In this document: positions 44,999-52,882 of the stretch, one piece after another
Layout of the letters: every line of letters starts with the position of its first letter
Numbering within the stretch: the first letter of the stretch is position 1
Assembly: GCA_028343845.1 (NCBI GenBank)
Contig: JAOLZO010000007.1
Location: forward strand, 12,501-76,500
DNA length: 64,000 bases
Direction: 5' to 3'
Origin: Verrucomicrobiota bacterium
GTDB taxonomy: Bacteria > Verrucomicrobiota > Verrucomicrobiia > Opitutales > Seribacteraceae
Translations under genes and position numbers: made by a program
The notes under the pieces: model-generated
Seen by the model: the letters and a program-made list of their open reading frames with translations, nothing else
What the model was told of the DNA's origin: nothing
The model's database searches: none

Positions 44999-45733
44999 AT
45001 GCATATGAAAAACTTCAGCTTACTCTTGTTTTTACTTTCTCTTTTCTTTCTACATGGGTGCACTACCAAACCGCAGGAATCAGATTCTGACAAAAATCGT
45101 AGTATAACGTATTGGGGAGAATTAGATAACTTCGGTATCGGTTTCCTAGATAATCCAAACTACATTGAATTAAAGGAAGATCTATCGATTAATGATCTCA
45201 CAGATGGTTCTTATGTTCTTCTCACCCGACACACCACACGGGATCCTGCAGAAGGCCCTGATCTTTGGGCATTAGATCGCAATGGCACTCCAGGTGTCGG
45301 TGCTTCTCTAAATAAACAAGGTATCAAGGAGGCGGAAACAATTCACCGTGTTTTAAAAACATTAAATATCCCAATCGGTGAAGTATACTCCAGCCCTACC
45401 CATCGAACTACTCAACTCGCTAGAATCGGCTTTGGATCATCCGATTTCACAGAAAAGATTGAATTGATCTACCAACCAATGATGCGAATAGAGGAAAAAG
45501 CTCTTTTTGACGTGGAATTAATCAGGTTACTTTCAGCTCCGATTAAAGGGAATGGGAATAGGGTTCTAACCGCACACAATAACACCTTGGAACGACTGGG
45601 CATTCAAGGAGTACCGACCGTGAGGCTCCAGCAGGGCGACACCGCCGTATTCAAACCCTTGGGGCACTATTCATTCAAGTATCTCGGAACTATTGAGATC
45701 GGAGAATGGCAAGCTCTAAGTGCTGAAAGATAG
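44999..45733 (+). CDS. Lipoprotein with histidine-phosphatase fold
   Basis: The 244-residue protein has a lipoprotein signal with lipobox LHGC (Cys21). It shows histidine-phosphatase motifs: LLTRHTTRD (Arg77, His78), YSSPTHRTTQLA (Arg136) and TAHNNTLERL (second His193). The catalytic pair is therefore retained, though the usual RHG is RHT. It would be a periplasmic, membrane-anchored phosphatase. In a polysaccharide locus it may trim a phosphorylated glycan or lipid carrier; that is inference. An alternative start is ATG 45005. Confidence 0.8.
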   Translation: MHMKNFSLLLFLLSLFFLHGCTTKPQESDSDKNRSITYWGELDNFGIGFLDNPNYIELKEDLSINDLTDGSYVLLTRHTTRDPAEGPDLWALDRNGTPGVGASLNKQGIKEAETIHRVLKTLNIPIGEVYSSPTHRTTQLARIGFGSSDFTEKIELIYQPMMRIEEKALFDVELIRLLSAPIKGNGNRVLTAHNNTLERLGIQGVPTVRLQQGDTAVFKPLGHYSFKYLGTIEIGEWQALSAER

Positions 45734-45768
45734 GGTCCGTCCCTTGTTATATTTCCAATCTCTAGCTA

Positions 45769-46704
45769 ATGAATAAAAAGAAACCCACAATCTCGATTGT
45801 CTCAACTCTCTACAAATCGAGTGGAACTGTAACTGAGTTCATTAACTCCATATGTAATCATGCCAGTACAATTACAAATAATTTCGAAATCGTTTTAGTT
45901 GATGACGGATCACCGGATGATTCCCTAGAAATTGCGAGAAAAGCCAAAGCCCCTACCAGAATAATCCAACTTACCAAAAATTTCGGGCATCATCATGCAA
46001 TGATGGCTGCGATTGAAAACGCTCGCGGGGATTATGTTTTCCTAATCGATTCTGATTTGGAGGAAGATCCTTCACTCATCTTGGATTTTTGGACGAAATT
46101 CGAGCAAAATTCCGATGCGGATGTAATTTACGGGATTCAAGAAAACAGAAAAGGCAGCCTTGTTGAAAAACTATCTGGTAAGATGTTCTACTCAATTTTT
46201 AATGCCTTAAGCGAGATACAGATTCCACCAGATCTGCTCACTGTCAGACTCATGTCTCGAAGATATGTCGAAACGCTAAAACAATATACAGAAAACTCCG
46301 TTTTCATTGGTGGTCTTTGGCAGATAGCGGGATACAAACAACTGCCTCTTCGCGTTCGCAAGAAATCATCGTCAAGGACAACTTACACACTTACAAGAAA
46401 ACTCGAGCTCGTATTAAATTCGATAACCTCATTCTCAAGCAAACCCCTGCTTCTTCTTTTCAAGCTAAGCCTCTTCATCAATGTTATCACACTTTTGTAC
46501 ATTGGTAGAAACCTGTATTATTGGTTTGAGTATGATGAAACTATTAGCGGATATTCCTCCATAATTATTTCCATCTGGATGTTTGGCGGTCTTCTTTTGA
46601 GTGCCACTAGCATAATCGGTCTTTACCTGTCCAAAATTTTCACGGAGGTAAAGAATCGACCTAGATATTCTATCAAGGAAATCATCGACCGATCCCCTCT
46701 CTAA
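45769..46704 (+). CDS. GT2 polyprenyl-phosphate glycosyltransferase (GtrB/DPM1-like)
   Basis: The 311-residue protein has a GT-A domain with SIVSTLYKSSGTVTEF, VDDGSPDDS (DDGS 45-48), KNFGHHHAMMAAIENARGDY and DSDLEEDP (94-101). Two C-terminal membrane segments follow (about 225-250 and 262-285), typical of GtrB/ArnC/DPM1 enzymes. It would make a polyprenyl-phosphate-linked sugar used by a GT-C enzyme such as its upstream neighbour at 43263. The pair together suggests glycan modification on the periplasmic face. Confidence 0.92.
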   Translation: MNKKKPTISIVSTLYKSSGTVTEFINSICNHASTITNNFEIVLVDDGSPDDSLEIARKAKAPTRIIQLTKNFGHHHAMMAAIENARGDYVFLIDSDLEEDPSLILDFWTKFEQNSDADVIYGIQENRKGSLVEKLSGKMFYSIFNALSEIQIPPDLLTVRLMSRRYVETLKQYTENSVFIGGLWQIAGYKQLPLRVRKKSSSRTTYTLTRKLELVLNSITSFSSKPLLLLFKLSLFINVITLLYIGRNLYYWFEYDETISGYSSIIISIWMFGGLLLSATSIIGLYLSKIFTEVKNRPRYSIKEIIDRSPL

Positions 46705-46775
46705 ACTTTCCTTTATCAAATTGAATCAACAATTGCCCATTAAGCTAATTGATTTCGAGCGAAAAGCACCTGATC

Positions 46776-47912
46776 ATGCTGAAATGCTCTAATTGCGTAA
46801 AAAAAGACACGCTTCAGCTCAATCAGACAAGTGATCGGGCGGTTATGTCGGATGGAAGCTTCGCCAATGATTTCGGCGCGACACAATCCCTCTGCAGATC
46901 TTGTGGCTGCATTTTCATCACTTACCAACCATCCAACCGACTGGAAAAATACTTTTCTGAAGAGTATGATGTTTCGGACGAAATCCAAAATTGCCAAGTA
47001 GTTGTTTCCGGAAACAGACAAGGCAAGCACTCTCTTATTCACAATTCGCTACTGGACTCATGCGCGGGTCTTCCTTCGCATGGGCGTTTTTTGGAAATAG
47101 CTTGTGGCAATGGCACTCTTTCAGAAAAGTTTGCTGAAGCCCACCCAAATTGGGAGTGCCTTGCCATCGATCCCTCCAATCAAAGCGCCCGGAATAGATA
47201 TGAAAAAGTTCATTTCATTCATGATTTCTTTGATCCCGCATTGTTTCAGGGTGAAAGTTTCGACGTAATTGTGGCACATGGAATCTTGAACCGAACCGCG
47301 CCAATGGAAATGCTTAGGGGAATTGCATCCATAGCGAATCAGAATGCCCTGATCAGCATCGAAATCGTTACTCTGGAAAATTCTATTTTTGCACCATACA
47401 TTTGGGATCATTGCTACACTTTTTTAGAGGAGGTCTTTGTCGGCTACTTGAATTCTTGCGGCATGACAGTCGATCATCGGGTGGACTGTGGTCCTACCAT
47501 CCAATTCATATGCAGATTCGACAAAGAAATGGCTATTGGAAATAATGCCGGTTTCCCTGAAACGGTCGACTCATCTCTTTCCTTGTACCAAGATCACATT
47601 GCAAAGTGGGAATTAATCAAAAATAATTTCCTGTTGGCTCTCGCTCGAAACGAAGGTAAAAAAATAGCTCTTTTCGGAGCTGGTCTTTACAATGCAGTTC
47701 TAATCAACATTCTAAAAGAGCCCAAGTTTGATTTTGTCATAGACGAGGTTAGAGCCGGTCGATTTTTCGAAGGAATAGAAATCATTAGTTTGGACGATGC
47801 AGTAAGGAGCGAAGAGGCCATGGTCGTCTTCCTTTGCTCCAGACCATCTAACCTTGATTATATCAACGAAAAGCTAGAGAATAAGGGATTCTTAGTCGAA
47901 TCCTTGTTGTAA
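46776..47912 (+). CDS. Class I SAM methyltransferase with N-terminal zinc ribbon
   Basis: The 378-residue protein (ATG 46776; an in-frame TTG lies at 46749) has two CxxC pairs in its first 45 residues (CSNC, CRSC). The SAM-binding motif is FLEIACGNGTLSEKF, with a DP acidic loop in CLAIDPSNQ. The C-terminal part (KIALFGAGLYNAVLINIL and a following VIDE) looks like the C-terminal nucleotide-binding-like domain of sugar C-methyltransferases of the TylC3/NovU type. It may methylate an NDP-sugar. It begins the modification cassette that runs to 52519. Confidence 0.8.
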   Translation: MLKCSNCVKKDTLQLNQTSDRAVMSDGSFANDFGATQSLCRSCGCIFITYQPSNRLEKYFSEEYDVSDEIQNCQVVVSGNRQGKHSLIHNSLLDSCAGLPSHGRFLEIACGNGTLSEKFAEAHPNWECLAIDPSNQSARNRYEKVHFIHDFFDPALFQGESFDVIVAHGILNRTAPMEMLRGIASIANQNALISIEIVTLENSIFAPYIWDHCYTFLEEVFVGYLNSCGMTVDHRVDCGPTIQFICRFDKEMAIGNNAGFPETVDSSLSLYQDHIAKWELIKNNFLLALARNEGKKIALFGAGLYNAVLINILKEPKFDFVIDEVRAGRFFEGIEIISLDDAVRSEEAMVVFLCSRPSNLDYINEKLENKGFLVESLL

Positions 47913-47936
47913 ATCACTATTTAAACCATCGGATTA

Positions 47937-48689
47937 ATGAGTAATATTTTTGAAGTTTCCAATTGGAATGAAATACCGCTTCCCGAAATCTATGATTCCC
48001 TCAAAACGGAGACTTATGCGGCCATCAGAGGCATAATAGATCCGGAGGAGCTAGCAAGTTGTGTTACTACAATCAAGCAAAGGTTTTCACAGAATGAAGA
48101 CAATCCTCCGACAGGCGAATCGCCAAGCGACATCATGACGAACTTCCAAAAGCTCGCTACAGGGGGGGAAAGTAAGCGCTATAACAATTTTCCTCGTTTC
48201 TTTCGCACTCTTTACAACCCCATTTGGGCTGATGACATCTATGGCATGAGAAGCATCTTCAAGAAAGTTTCACGAGTAAGGAATTTGATATATGGCTTGC
48301 CTGAAGATTTTGCGATCGAAGAAGTGGCTTCTAACGGGTACTGGACGGCATCAAGAATCCACCAATATCCTTCCGGTGGCGGCTTTTTCCAAGGACATAG
48401 AGACACAACGCTACTGGATGTAGCGAAGGAAAAAGGCACTGGTTTTTTTCAAGTCATACTGGTCATGAGCAAAAAGGGACAAGATTTTGAACAAGGGGGT
48501 GCTTTCGTTGATAAAAACGAAGATGAGAGATTATACCTGGAGGACCTCCTGTCACCGGGTGACATTGCCATCTATAACGGCGAAACCGTTCATGGGGTAG
48601 AAGACATCGACCCACACAGAAAACTCTCACTTGATACGCTCAACGGAAGATTGGCAGGTTTTGTTTCCTTATACAAAAAAATGGATTAA
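47937..48689 (+). CDS. Putative Fe(II)/2-oxoglutarate-dependent oxygenase
   Basis: The 250-residue protein shows a jellyroll-oxygenase pattern: HxD in FFQGHRDTT (His154, Asp156), then GGAFVDKN, LLSPGDIAIYNGETVHGVEDI (distal His219), and Arg228 in DPHRKL, a likely 2-oxoglutarate anchor. No close named family is recognised. The stop codon of this gene shares a base with the ATG of the ligase-carrier fusion, so the two products are probably made together and may act on the same carrier-bound intermediate. Confidence 0.72.
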   Translation: MSNIFEVSNWNEIPLPEIYDSLKTETYAAIRGIIDPEELASCVTTIKQRFSQNEDNPPTGESPSDIMTNFQKLATGGESKRYNNFPRFFRTLYNPIWADDIYGMRSIFKKVSRVRNLIYGLPEDFAIEEVASNGYWTASRIHQYPSGGGFFQGHRDTTLLDVAKEKGTGFFQVILVMSKKGQDFEQGGAFVDKNEDERLYLEDLLSPGDIAIYNGETVHGVEDIDPHRKLSLDTLNGRLAGFVSLYKKMD

Positions 48690-50185
48690 TGCTTAGGTTT
48701 TTATACCCCAAACCATTCGAAAACAAACTTCAGTCGTCCTATTTCAAGGAAACGCTCGAAAGAAGTTTTTTATTTCGTGAGCTCATAGTTTCAACCGATA
48801 AAGTAAGCTATAAACTTGCTCGGCAAGGGGATTCCGAAAAGGCTCTGACAATAATCACAAAGACCTTTGCAGTGGCTGAAAAAATGACTGTAAACAAGGT
48901 TTTTGAAAAAAAGGCTGATGCGGTTTTCAATGACGACATTTTCGACAAACTGATCGGAAATGGGGAAGTTAACGAAATCGGTGACGGCATTTTTGTATTT
49001 CAGGGACAATTCCTCAAGCTCATGCGGTTTTTTGATGGCATATTCACGAAATTTGCCGATGAGTTGAATGGGGTCGAACAGTACTACCCTACTCGCTGGC
49101 CAATTGAACTCTTTAAGAAAATCAACTACTTTGAGGAATTCCCTCAAAATATTCTTCTCGTTTCCGGAGCAAAAAAGGAAAGGGAGGCTCTTGAGTCGCT
49201 CATTGATAAATACGGTAAAAGCAATGATTTCAAAGAAATTGAGCTAGGCGACTTTCTCGAACCAGCAACAACAGCCTTAGGCACTTCAACATGCGATCCA
49301 TGCTACTACATACACAAAAACGGAAAGCTTGGCAAAAACGAGACATACTACGCCTTGAGCAAATGTTTCCGGAATGAAAAATCCACAACCAACCAACTGG
49401 ACAGGTTGACTGAATTTTCAATGCGCGAAGTGATAGCCGCCGGCGAAGAGGAATATGTCAAATCCCAAAGAGAAATTTTTCTAAAATTTATTGAATCTTT
49501 TGCCTCTTTTACTGGACTTGCATGTAGCCTCGAAAAGGCAAGCGATCCTTTTTTTACGAATGAAATCCCCGAAAAAGGTGCACTGCAAAACCACATAGAA
49601 AGCAAATTCGAGCTTTTGGTTCCTCTTGGCAACGGACGATCCGATCTAGCAGTCGGTTCGGTTAATTGGCATAGTGATTTCTTCGGCCGATCTTTCGAAA
49701 TCCGAGACAATTCCAATTATTATATGTCAAGTTGCTGCCTGGCCTTTGGTTTGGAAAGATTGGTTTTTGCCTTCCTTACTCAATATGGAATGACCAGATC
49801 CGAGTGGCCTGCCGAGGTGCAAAAAGACTTTGCCGATTTCGAAACTAATGGGTCAGGATCAAAAACTTCACTGCTAGAGATTCGGACGCCAAATCAAAAG
49901 GTCTCTCCCTCAGCCAATGAGATAAATGGAAAGGATGAGGATCTCAATACTTCGGAACATCGCGAATTGCTGAGAAGACTACTCGTTGAATCATTGAATT
50001 TGGAACCGACTGAGGAAAAATGGTTGAGCTCTCGCAATACTTTCAATTGGGACTCACTGAATCACATGAAGGTGATTACCTGCATAGAGGAACGCTTTGA
50101 AGTAGTTATTCCGAAGAAAAATCATTCCACGCTTATGGATGAGAAATCAATTCTTACCTTTTTAGAAAGTGAATCCAGCGAATGA
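48689..50185 (+). CDS. Amino acid:carrier-protein ligase (SerRS-like) fused to an acyl carrier protein domain
   Basis: The 498-residue protein has a class II aminoacyl-tRNA-synthetase core (about 125-385): motif 2 FRNE (227-230) and motif 3 GLER (354-357). It lacks the coiled-coil tRNA-binding arm of SerRS. Cys202, Glu247 and Cys350 lie where zinc ligands sit in bacterial amino acid:carrier-protein ligases; the spacings 45 and 103 equal those I recall for the Bradyrhizobium enzyme. Residues about 420-498 form a carrier domain with a DSL motif (FNWDSLNHM, Ser456 as phosphopantetheine site). It probably adenylates a small amino acid and loads it on its own carrier arm. Confidence 0.82.
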   Translation: MLRFLYPKPFENKLQSSYFKETLERSFLFRELIVSTDKVSYKLARQGDSEKALTIITKTFAVAEKMTVNKVFEKKADAVFNDDIFDKLIGNGEVNEIGDGIFVFQGQFLKLMRFFDGIFTKFADELNGVEQYYPTRWPIELFKKINYFEEFPQNILLVSGAKKEREALESLIDKYGKSNDFKEIELGDFLEPATTALGTSTCDPCYYIHKNGKLGKNETYYALSKCFRNEKSTTNQLDRLTEFSMREVIAAGEEEYVKSQREIFLKFIESFASFTGLACSLEKASDPFFTNEIPEKGALQNHIESKFELLVPLGNGRSDLAVGSVNWHSDFFGRSFEIRDNSNYYMSSCCLAFGLERLVFAFLTQYGMTRSEWPAEVQKDFADFETNGSGSKTSLLEIRTPNQKVSPSANEINGKDEDLNTSEHRELLRRLLVESLNLEPTEEKWLSSRNTFNWDSLNHMKVITCIEERFEVVIPKKNHSTLMDEKSILTFLESESSE

Positions 50186-50835
50186 ATGTCTTGATATACG
50201 GAGCTGGCGTCCTAGGTGCCCAGGCTTACCATTTGCTCCATGAAATGCCTGAATTCAATATCTCTGGTTTTATTGACGACACAAAGGAAATCGGAGAATC
50301 AATATTTCCCGATCAGAAAGTTACTGAAAACAGGGAAACATTAGAGAAAAAAATATCGAAGGAGCCCAACTTCACAAAGGATTATGGTCTTGCTTTGGCT
50401 ATTGGCCCGGACAATTTAGCAGCTAGATGGAAGGTATTTCGATGGGGGTTCGAAAAAGGATTTGATTTCCCTAACTTGATTCACCCTAGGGCATCCGTAG
50501 ATGCTTCCGCCTCAGTAGGCAAAGGTAACATAATACTCGCAAATGCAACCATCGACCATGAGGTATCAATAGGGGATGCAAATTATTTGGATATCGGTTG
50601 CCTGATTAGTCACAACAGCGTTATTGGTAATAATAATTTTCTCACCACAGGTTGCGCAACCGCAGGAAACGTTAAATTCGGCAACCATAATTTCGTAGGG
50701 ATGCATTCGACTTTCACAGACTATGTTGAAGTTGGTGACGAAAATTATTTTTCGGCTAAAAACCTAGTTAACCGAAACATTCCGGATAGAAGAAAAATCC
50801 TCACTTTCCTAGACCAAAAGAGTCTCCCCATTTGA
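50182..50835 (+). CDS. NeuD/PglD-family sugar acyltransferase
   Basis: The 217-residue protein has the N-terminal Rossmann-like part (VLIYGAGVLGAQAYHLL, GFIDDTKE) and a left-handed beta-helix of hexapeptide repeats (about 110-195), including ASVGKGNIILANATIDHEVSIGDANYLDIGC. The usual catalytic His is in NATIDHEVSIG. Family members N-acylate UDP- or dTDP-amino sugars. Its four-base overlap with the ligase-carrier fusion suggests that the acyl donor might be the carrier-bound amino acid; acetyl-CoA is the conventional donor. Confidence 0.87.
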   Translation: MNVLIYGAGVLGAQAYHLLHEMPEFNISGFIDDTKEIGESIFPDQKVTENRETLEKKISKEPNFTKDYGLALAIGPDNLAARWKVFRWGFEKGFDFPNLIHPRASVDASASVGKGNIILANATIDHEVSIGDANYLDIGCLISHNSVIGNNNFLTTGCATAGNVKFGNHNFVGMHSTFTDYVEVGDENYFSAKNLVNRNIPDRRKILTFLDQKSLPI

Positions 50836-51827
50836 GCCGAGAATTATTCAGTCGTCTTTTGCAATGCAATCACTGCAATTCGGACAATTTGAATTTAGAC
50901 AAAGCTAACTTCAAGAACTCGCTAAAACCAGAAGGTAAGGTAACTTGCAACGAATGCGAATCAGTTATGCCTTTTGTAAATGGTGTTCTGATAGCAGGAA
51001 AGAGAAACTGGACTCAAAACCAAAAGCGTAACGCTTATGTATATAGTGATTTTTGGGAAAGAAGCGATGAGGCGATAAAATATCAGAGAGTGACTCATGA
51101 AGATGAGTTAATCGAATTATGGCGCAAAAGTTTCGGGGAAGGGGTTTTATTGGACGCTGGGTGTGGTTCGGGACGACATTTGAGTCATTGGACTCAAACC
51201 GATGTGAAGGCAGATTCGTTCGTTATGGTTGATATTTCTGACAGCATCTTTCAGTGCAGAAGATATTACGAAAAAATCAACTGCGCAAAACCCGTGATTT
51301 TCATCCAAAGTTCAGTAAACGAGATGCCAATCAAGAAGCAATCGATTTCAAGCACATGGTCAAGCGGTGTCGTTGGGTTACTCGAGGATCAACAGCATGC
51401 TATTCAAGAATTATGCCGTGTTAGTCAAAGGGACATTATTTTAGGAGTGCTGACTGAAAAAACGATTGCCGGGAAAATATACATCGCTGCAAATCTAGTG
51501 AAACCCTTTTTGAACAAAGTCAAAAATATGAAATTATTGTTTATGCTTTCGGGATTAATGGCCAGAGGAGCGATTTTGATGCTTAAGTTATTGAACTTCG
51601 TTAACTTGCCGCTCTCCTTCATAAGAAAAGAGCATTTGAATAATATTTTAAACGACCCAAATGCTATCGTCCGACTACAACACTCGCTCTATGACCCAAT
51701 CATAATCCCAAGGATAATTAAACATCCAGATTCAAAATATGTCGAATGGGGTGAAAAATATGACTTCAAACTAAAAGCACACCAAACAGAAATAATTTGT
51801 GACTATTTCCATTTCAATAAAAGATGA
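50832..51827 (+). CDS. Class I SAM methyltransferase with N-terminal zinc ribbon
   Basis: The 331-residue protein begins with a Trm112-like zinc ribbon (CNHC at residue 12, CNEC near 39), then a SAM motif LLDAGCGSGRHLSHW and the acidic MVDISDSIF. The C-terminal third contains hydrophobic stretches but no clear membrane span. Its target is unknown, probably a sugar or the acyl group of the cassette. Start is TTG at 50832; TTGA overlaps the stop of the acyltransferase gene, and its own end overlaps the WbqC gene by four bases. Confidence 0.82.
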   Translation: MSRELFSRLLQCNHCNSDNLNLDKANFKNSLKPEGKVTCNECESVMPFVNGVLIAGKRNWTQNQKRNAYVYSDFWERSDEAIKYQRVTHEDELIELWRKSFGEGVLLDAGCGSGRHLSHWTQTDVKADSFVMVDISDSIFQCRRYYEKINCAKPVIFIQSSVNEMPIKKQSISSTWSSGVVGLLEDQQHAIQELCRVSQRDIILGVLTEKTIAGKIYIAANLVKPFLNKVKNMKLLFMLSGLMARGAILMLKLLNFVNLPLSFIRKEHLNNILNDPNAIVRLQHSLYDPIIIPRIIKHPDSKYVEWGEKYDFKLKAHQTEIICDYFHFNKR

Positions 51828-52519
51828 GTAAAAAAGTAGCGATAGTTCAGTCAAATTACATTCCATGGAAAGGTTATTTTGATATCATCGCACATGTGGA
51901 CGAATTCATCATTTTTGACGAAGTCCAGTTTACAAAAAGAGATTGGCGAAACCGCAATAAAGTCAAGACTCCGCAAGACCTGCTCTGGCTCACAGTCCCC
52001 GTATTGACAAAAAGCAATTTCCTTCAGAAAATCAGTGAAACAAAAATCAATGGTGATCTCTGGAAAAAGAAGCATTGGAATGCGTTGAGAGTCAACTACC
52101 AGAAGGCAAGGTTCTTCAATGAGATTTCCGAATTGCTTGCAGACTTTTACCAAGCTAGGGAATTTGAATTTCTTAGCGATGCAAACAGATACCTGATCGA
52201 TTTGATTTGTGGTTTCCTTGACATTCGTACGAAAATTTCTTCTTCGGCCGAACTGAACCTACCTGAAGATAAAAACGAACGGCTAATCTCCATGTGCAAA
52301 CAGGTAAAGGCGGATGTCTACCTTAGTGGAAGGAGTGCTCAGGGGTACATAGACCTTAATGAATTTTCAAATGCCGGAATTTCCATCGAGTGGTTCGATT
52401 ATAACGGCTATCCAGAATACGACCAACTCTGGGGGGAATTCGTTCATGAGGTTTCGATTCTTGATTTATTATTCAACTGTGGGAAAAGCTCGAACACCTT
52501 CATGAAATTCTCCAAATAA
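51824..52519 (+). CDS. WbqC-family protein
   Basis: The 231-residue protein matches the WbqC-like family: VAIVQSNYIPWKGYFDII at the start, FIIFDEVQFTKRDWRNRNKV, and a late DVYLSGRSAQGYID then WFDYNGYPEYDQLW. WbqC proteins occur in O-antigen and other glycan clusters. Their biochemistry is poorly known, and transfer of an amino acid to an amino sugar has been a plausible suggestion. Here it sits with an amino acid:carrier ligase, which supports such a role. No membrane segment is present. Confidence 0.88.
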   Translation: MSKKVAIVQSNYIPWKGYFDIIAHVDEFIIFDEVQFTKRDWRNRNKVKTPQDLLWLTVPVLTKSNFLQKISETKINGDLWKKKHWNALRVNYQKARFFNEISELLADFYQAREFEFLSDANRYLIDLICGFLDIRTKISSSAELNLPEDKNERLISMCKQVKADVYLSGRSAQGYIDLNEFSNAGISIEWFDYNGYPEYDQLWGEFVHEVSILDLLFNCGKSSNTFMKFSK

Positions 52520-52526
52520 CTGCTTC

Positions 52527-52823
52527 ATGCCATCCCCAAAAATAATTCTTGGAATTTCGGCTTTCTACCATGACAGTGCGGCCTTCCTGCTGATTGATAG
52601 TGAGATTGTTGCCGCATCCCAAGAGGGAAGATTCAGCAGAATTAAACACGGCAATTCTGATACTGAGAAAAACCAAATTCAAAAGAATGACAAAGAGGAA
52701 GAATTCCAAGTCAAACAGGGTGCAAACAAAAGTTTGCTTATTGAGTCTAACATGTTATCCGAGGACAATAAGAAGTTGTGGATCATGCCTATTATGCTCT
52801 GCCTGATACTTTTCGGCGCTTAA
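52527..52823 (+). pseudogene. Remnant of a NodU/CmcH-type carbamoyltransferase (5' end) joined to a degraded DUF5989 gene
   Basis: The first 40 or so residues (KIILGISAFYHDSAAFLLID, then SEIVAASQEGRFSRIKHGN) are a clear carbamoyltransferase N-terminus of the NodU/CmcH family. Intact members have roughly 580 residues. After residue 42 the sequence becomes unrelated Lys/Gln/Asn-rich sequence, then runs into the start of a DUF5989-type small membrane protein (MLSEDNKKLWIMPIMLCLIL). About 1.6 kb of the gene has been lost. The reading frame is still open by chance, but no functional transferase can result. Confidence 0.8.
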
Positions 52824-52875
52824 GATCATTCTGAGTTCTACGCCTGCGATGCCCTTAATCTACGCATTCTTTTAA
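52752..52875 (+). pseudogene. Frameshifted DUF5989-type small membrane protein
   Basis: ATG 52752 begins MLSEDNKKLWIMPIMLCLIL and reads to a stop at 52821. One frame over, from 52816, it continues ALKIILSSTPAMPLIYAFF to a stop at 52873-52875. Joined, this is the usual 45 to 55-residue protein that follows carbamoyltransferases (KKxWLLPI, then LSxGSAxAPFIYTLF-like). A single-base change near 52815 therefore broke it. It lies directly before the SGNH hydrolase gene, the normal third member of such clusters. Confidence 0.7.
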
Positions 52876-52882
52876 TTTTGCC

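Noticed and set aside
48689-50185. Ordinary seryl-tRNA synthetase
   Set aside because: The core has class II motifs but lacks the N-terminal tRNA-binding coiled coil and carries a C-terminal carrier domain with a DSL site, so tRNA charging is unlikely.
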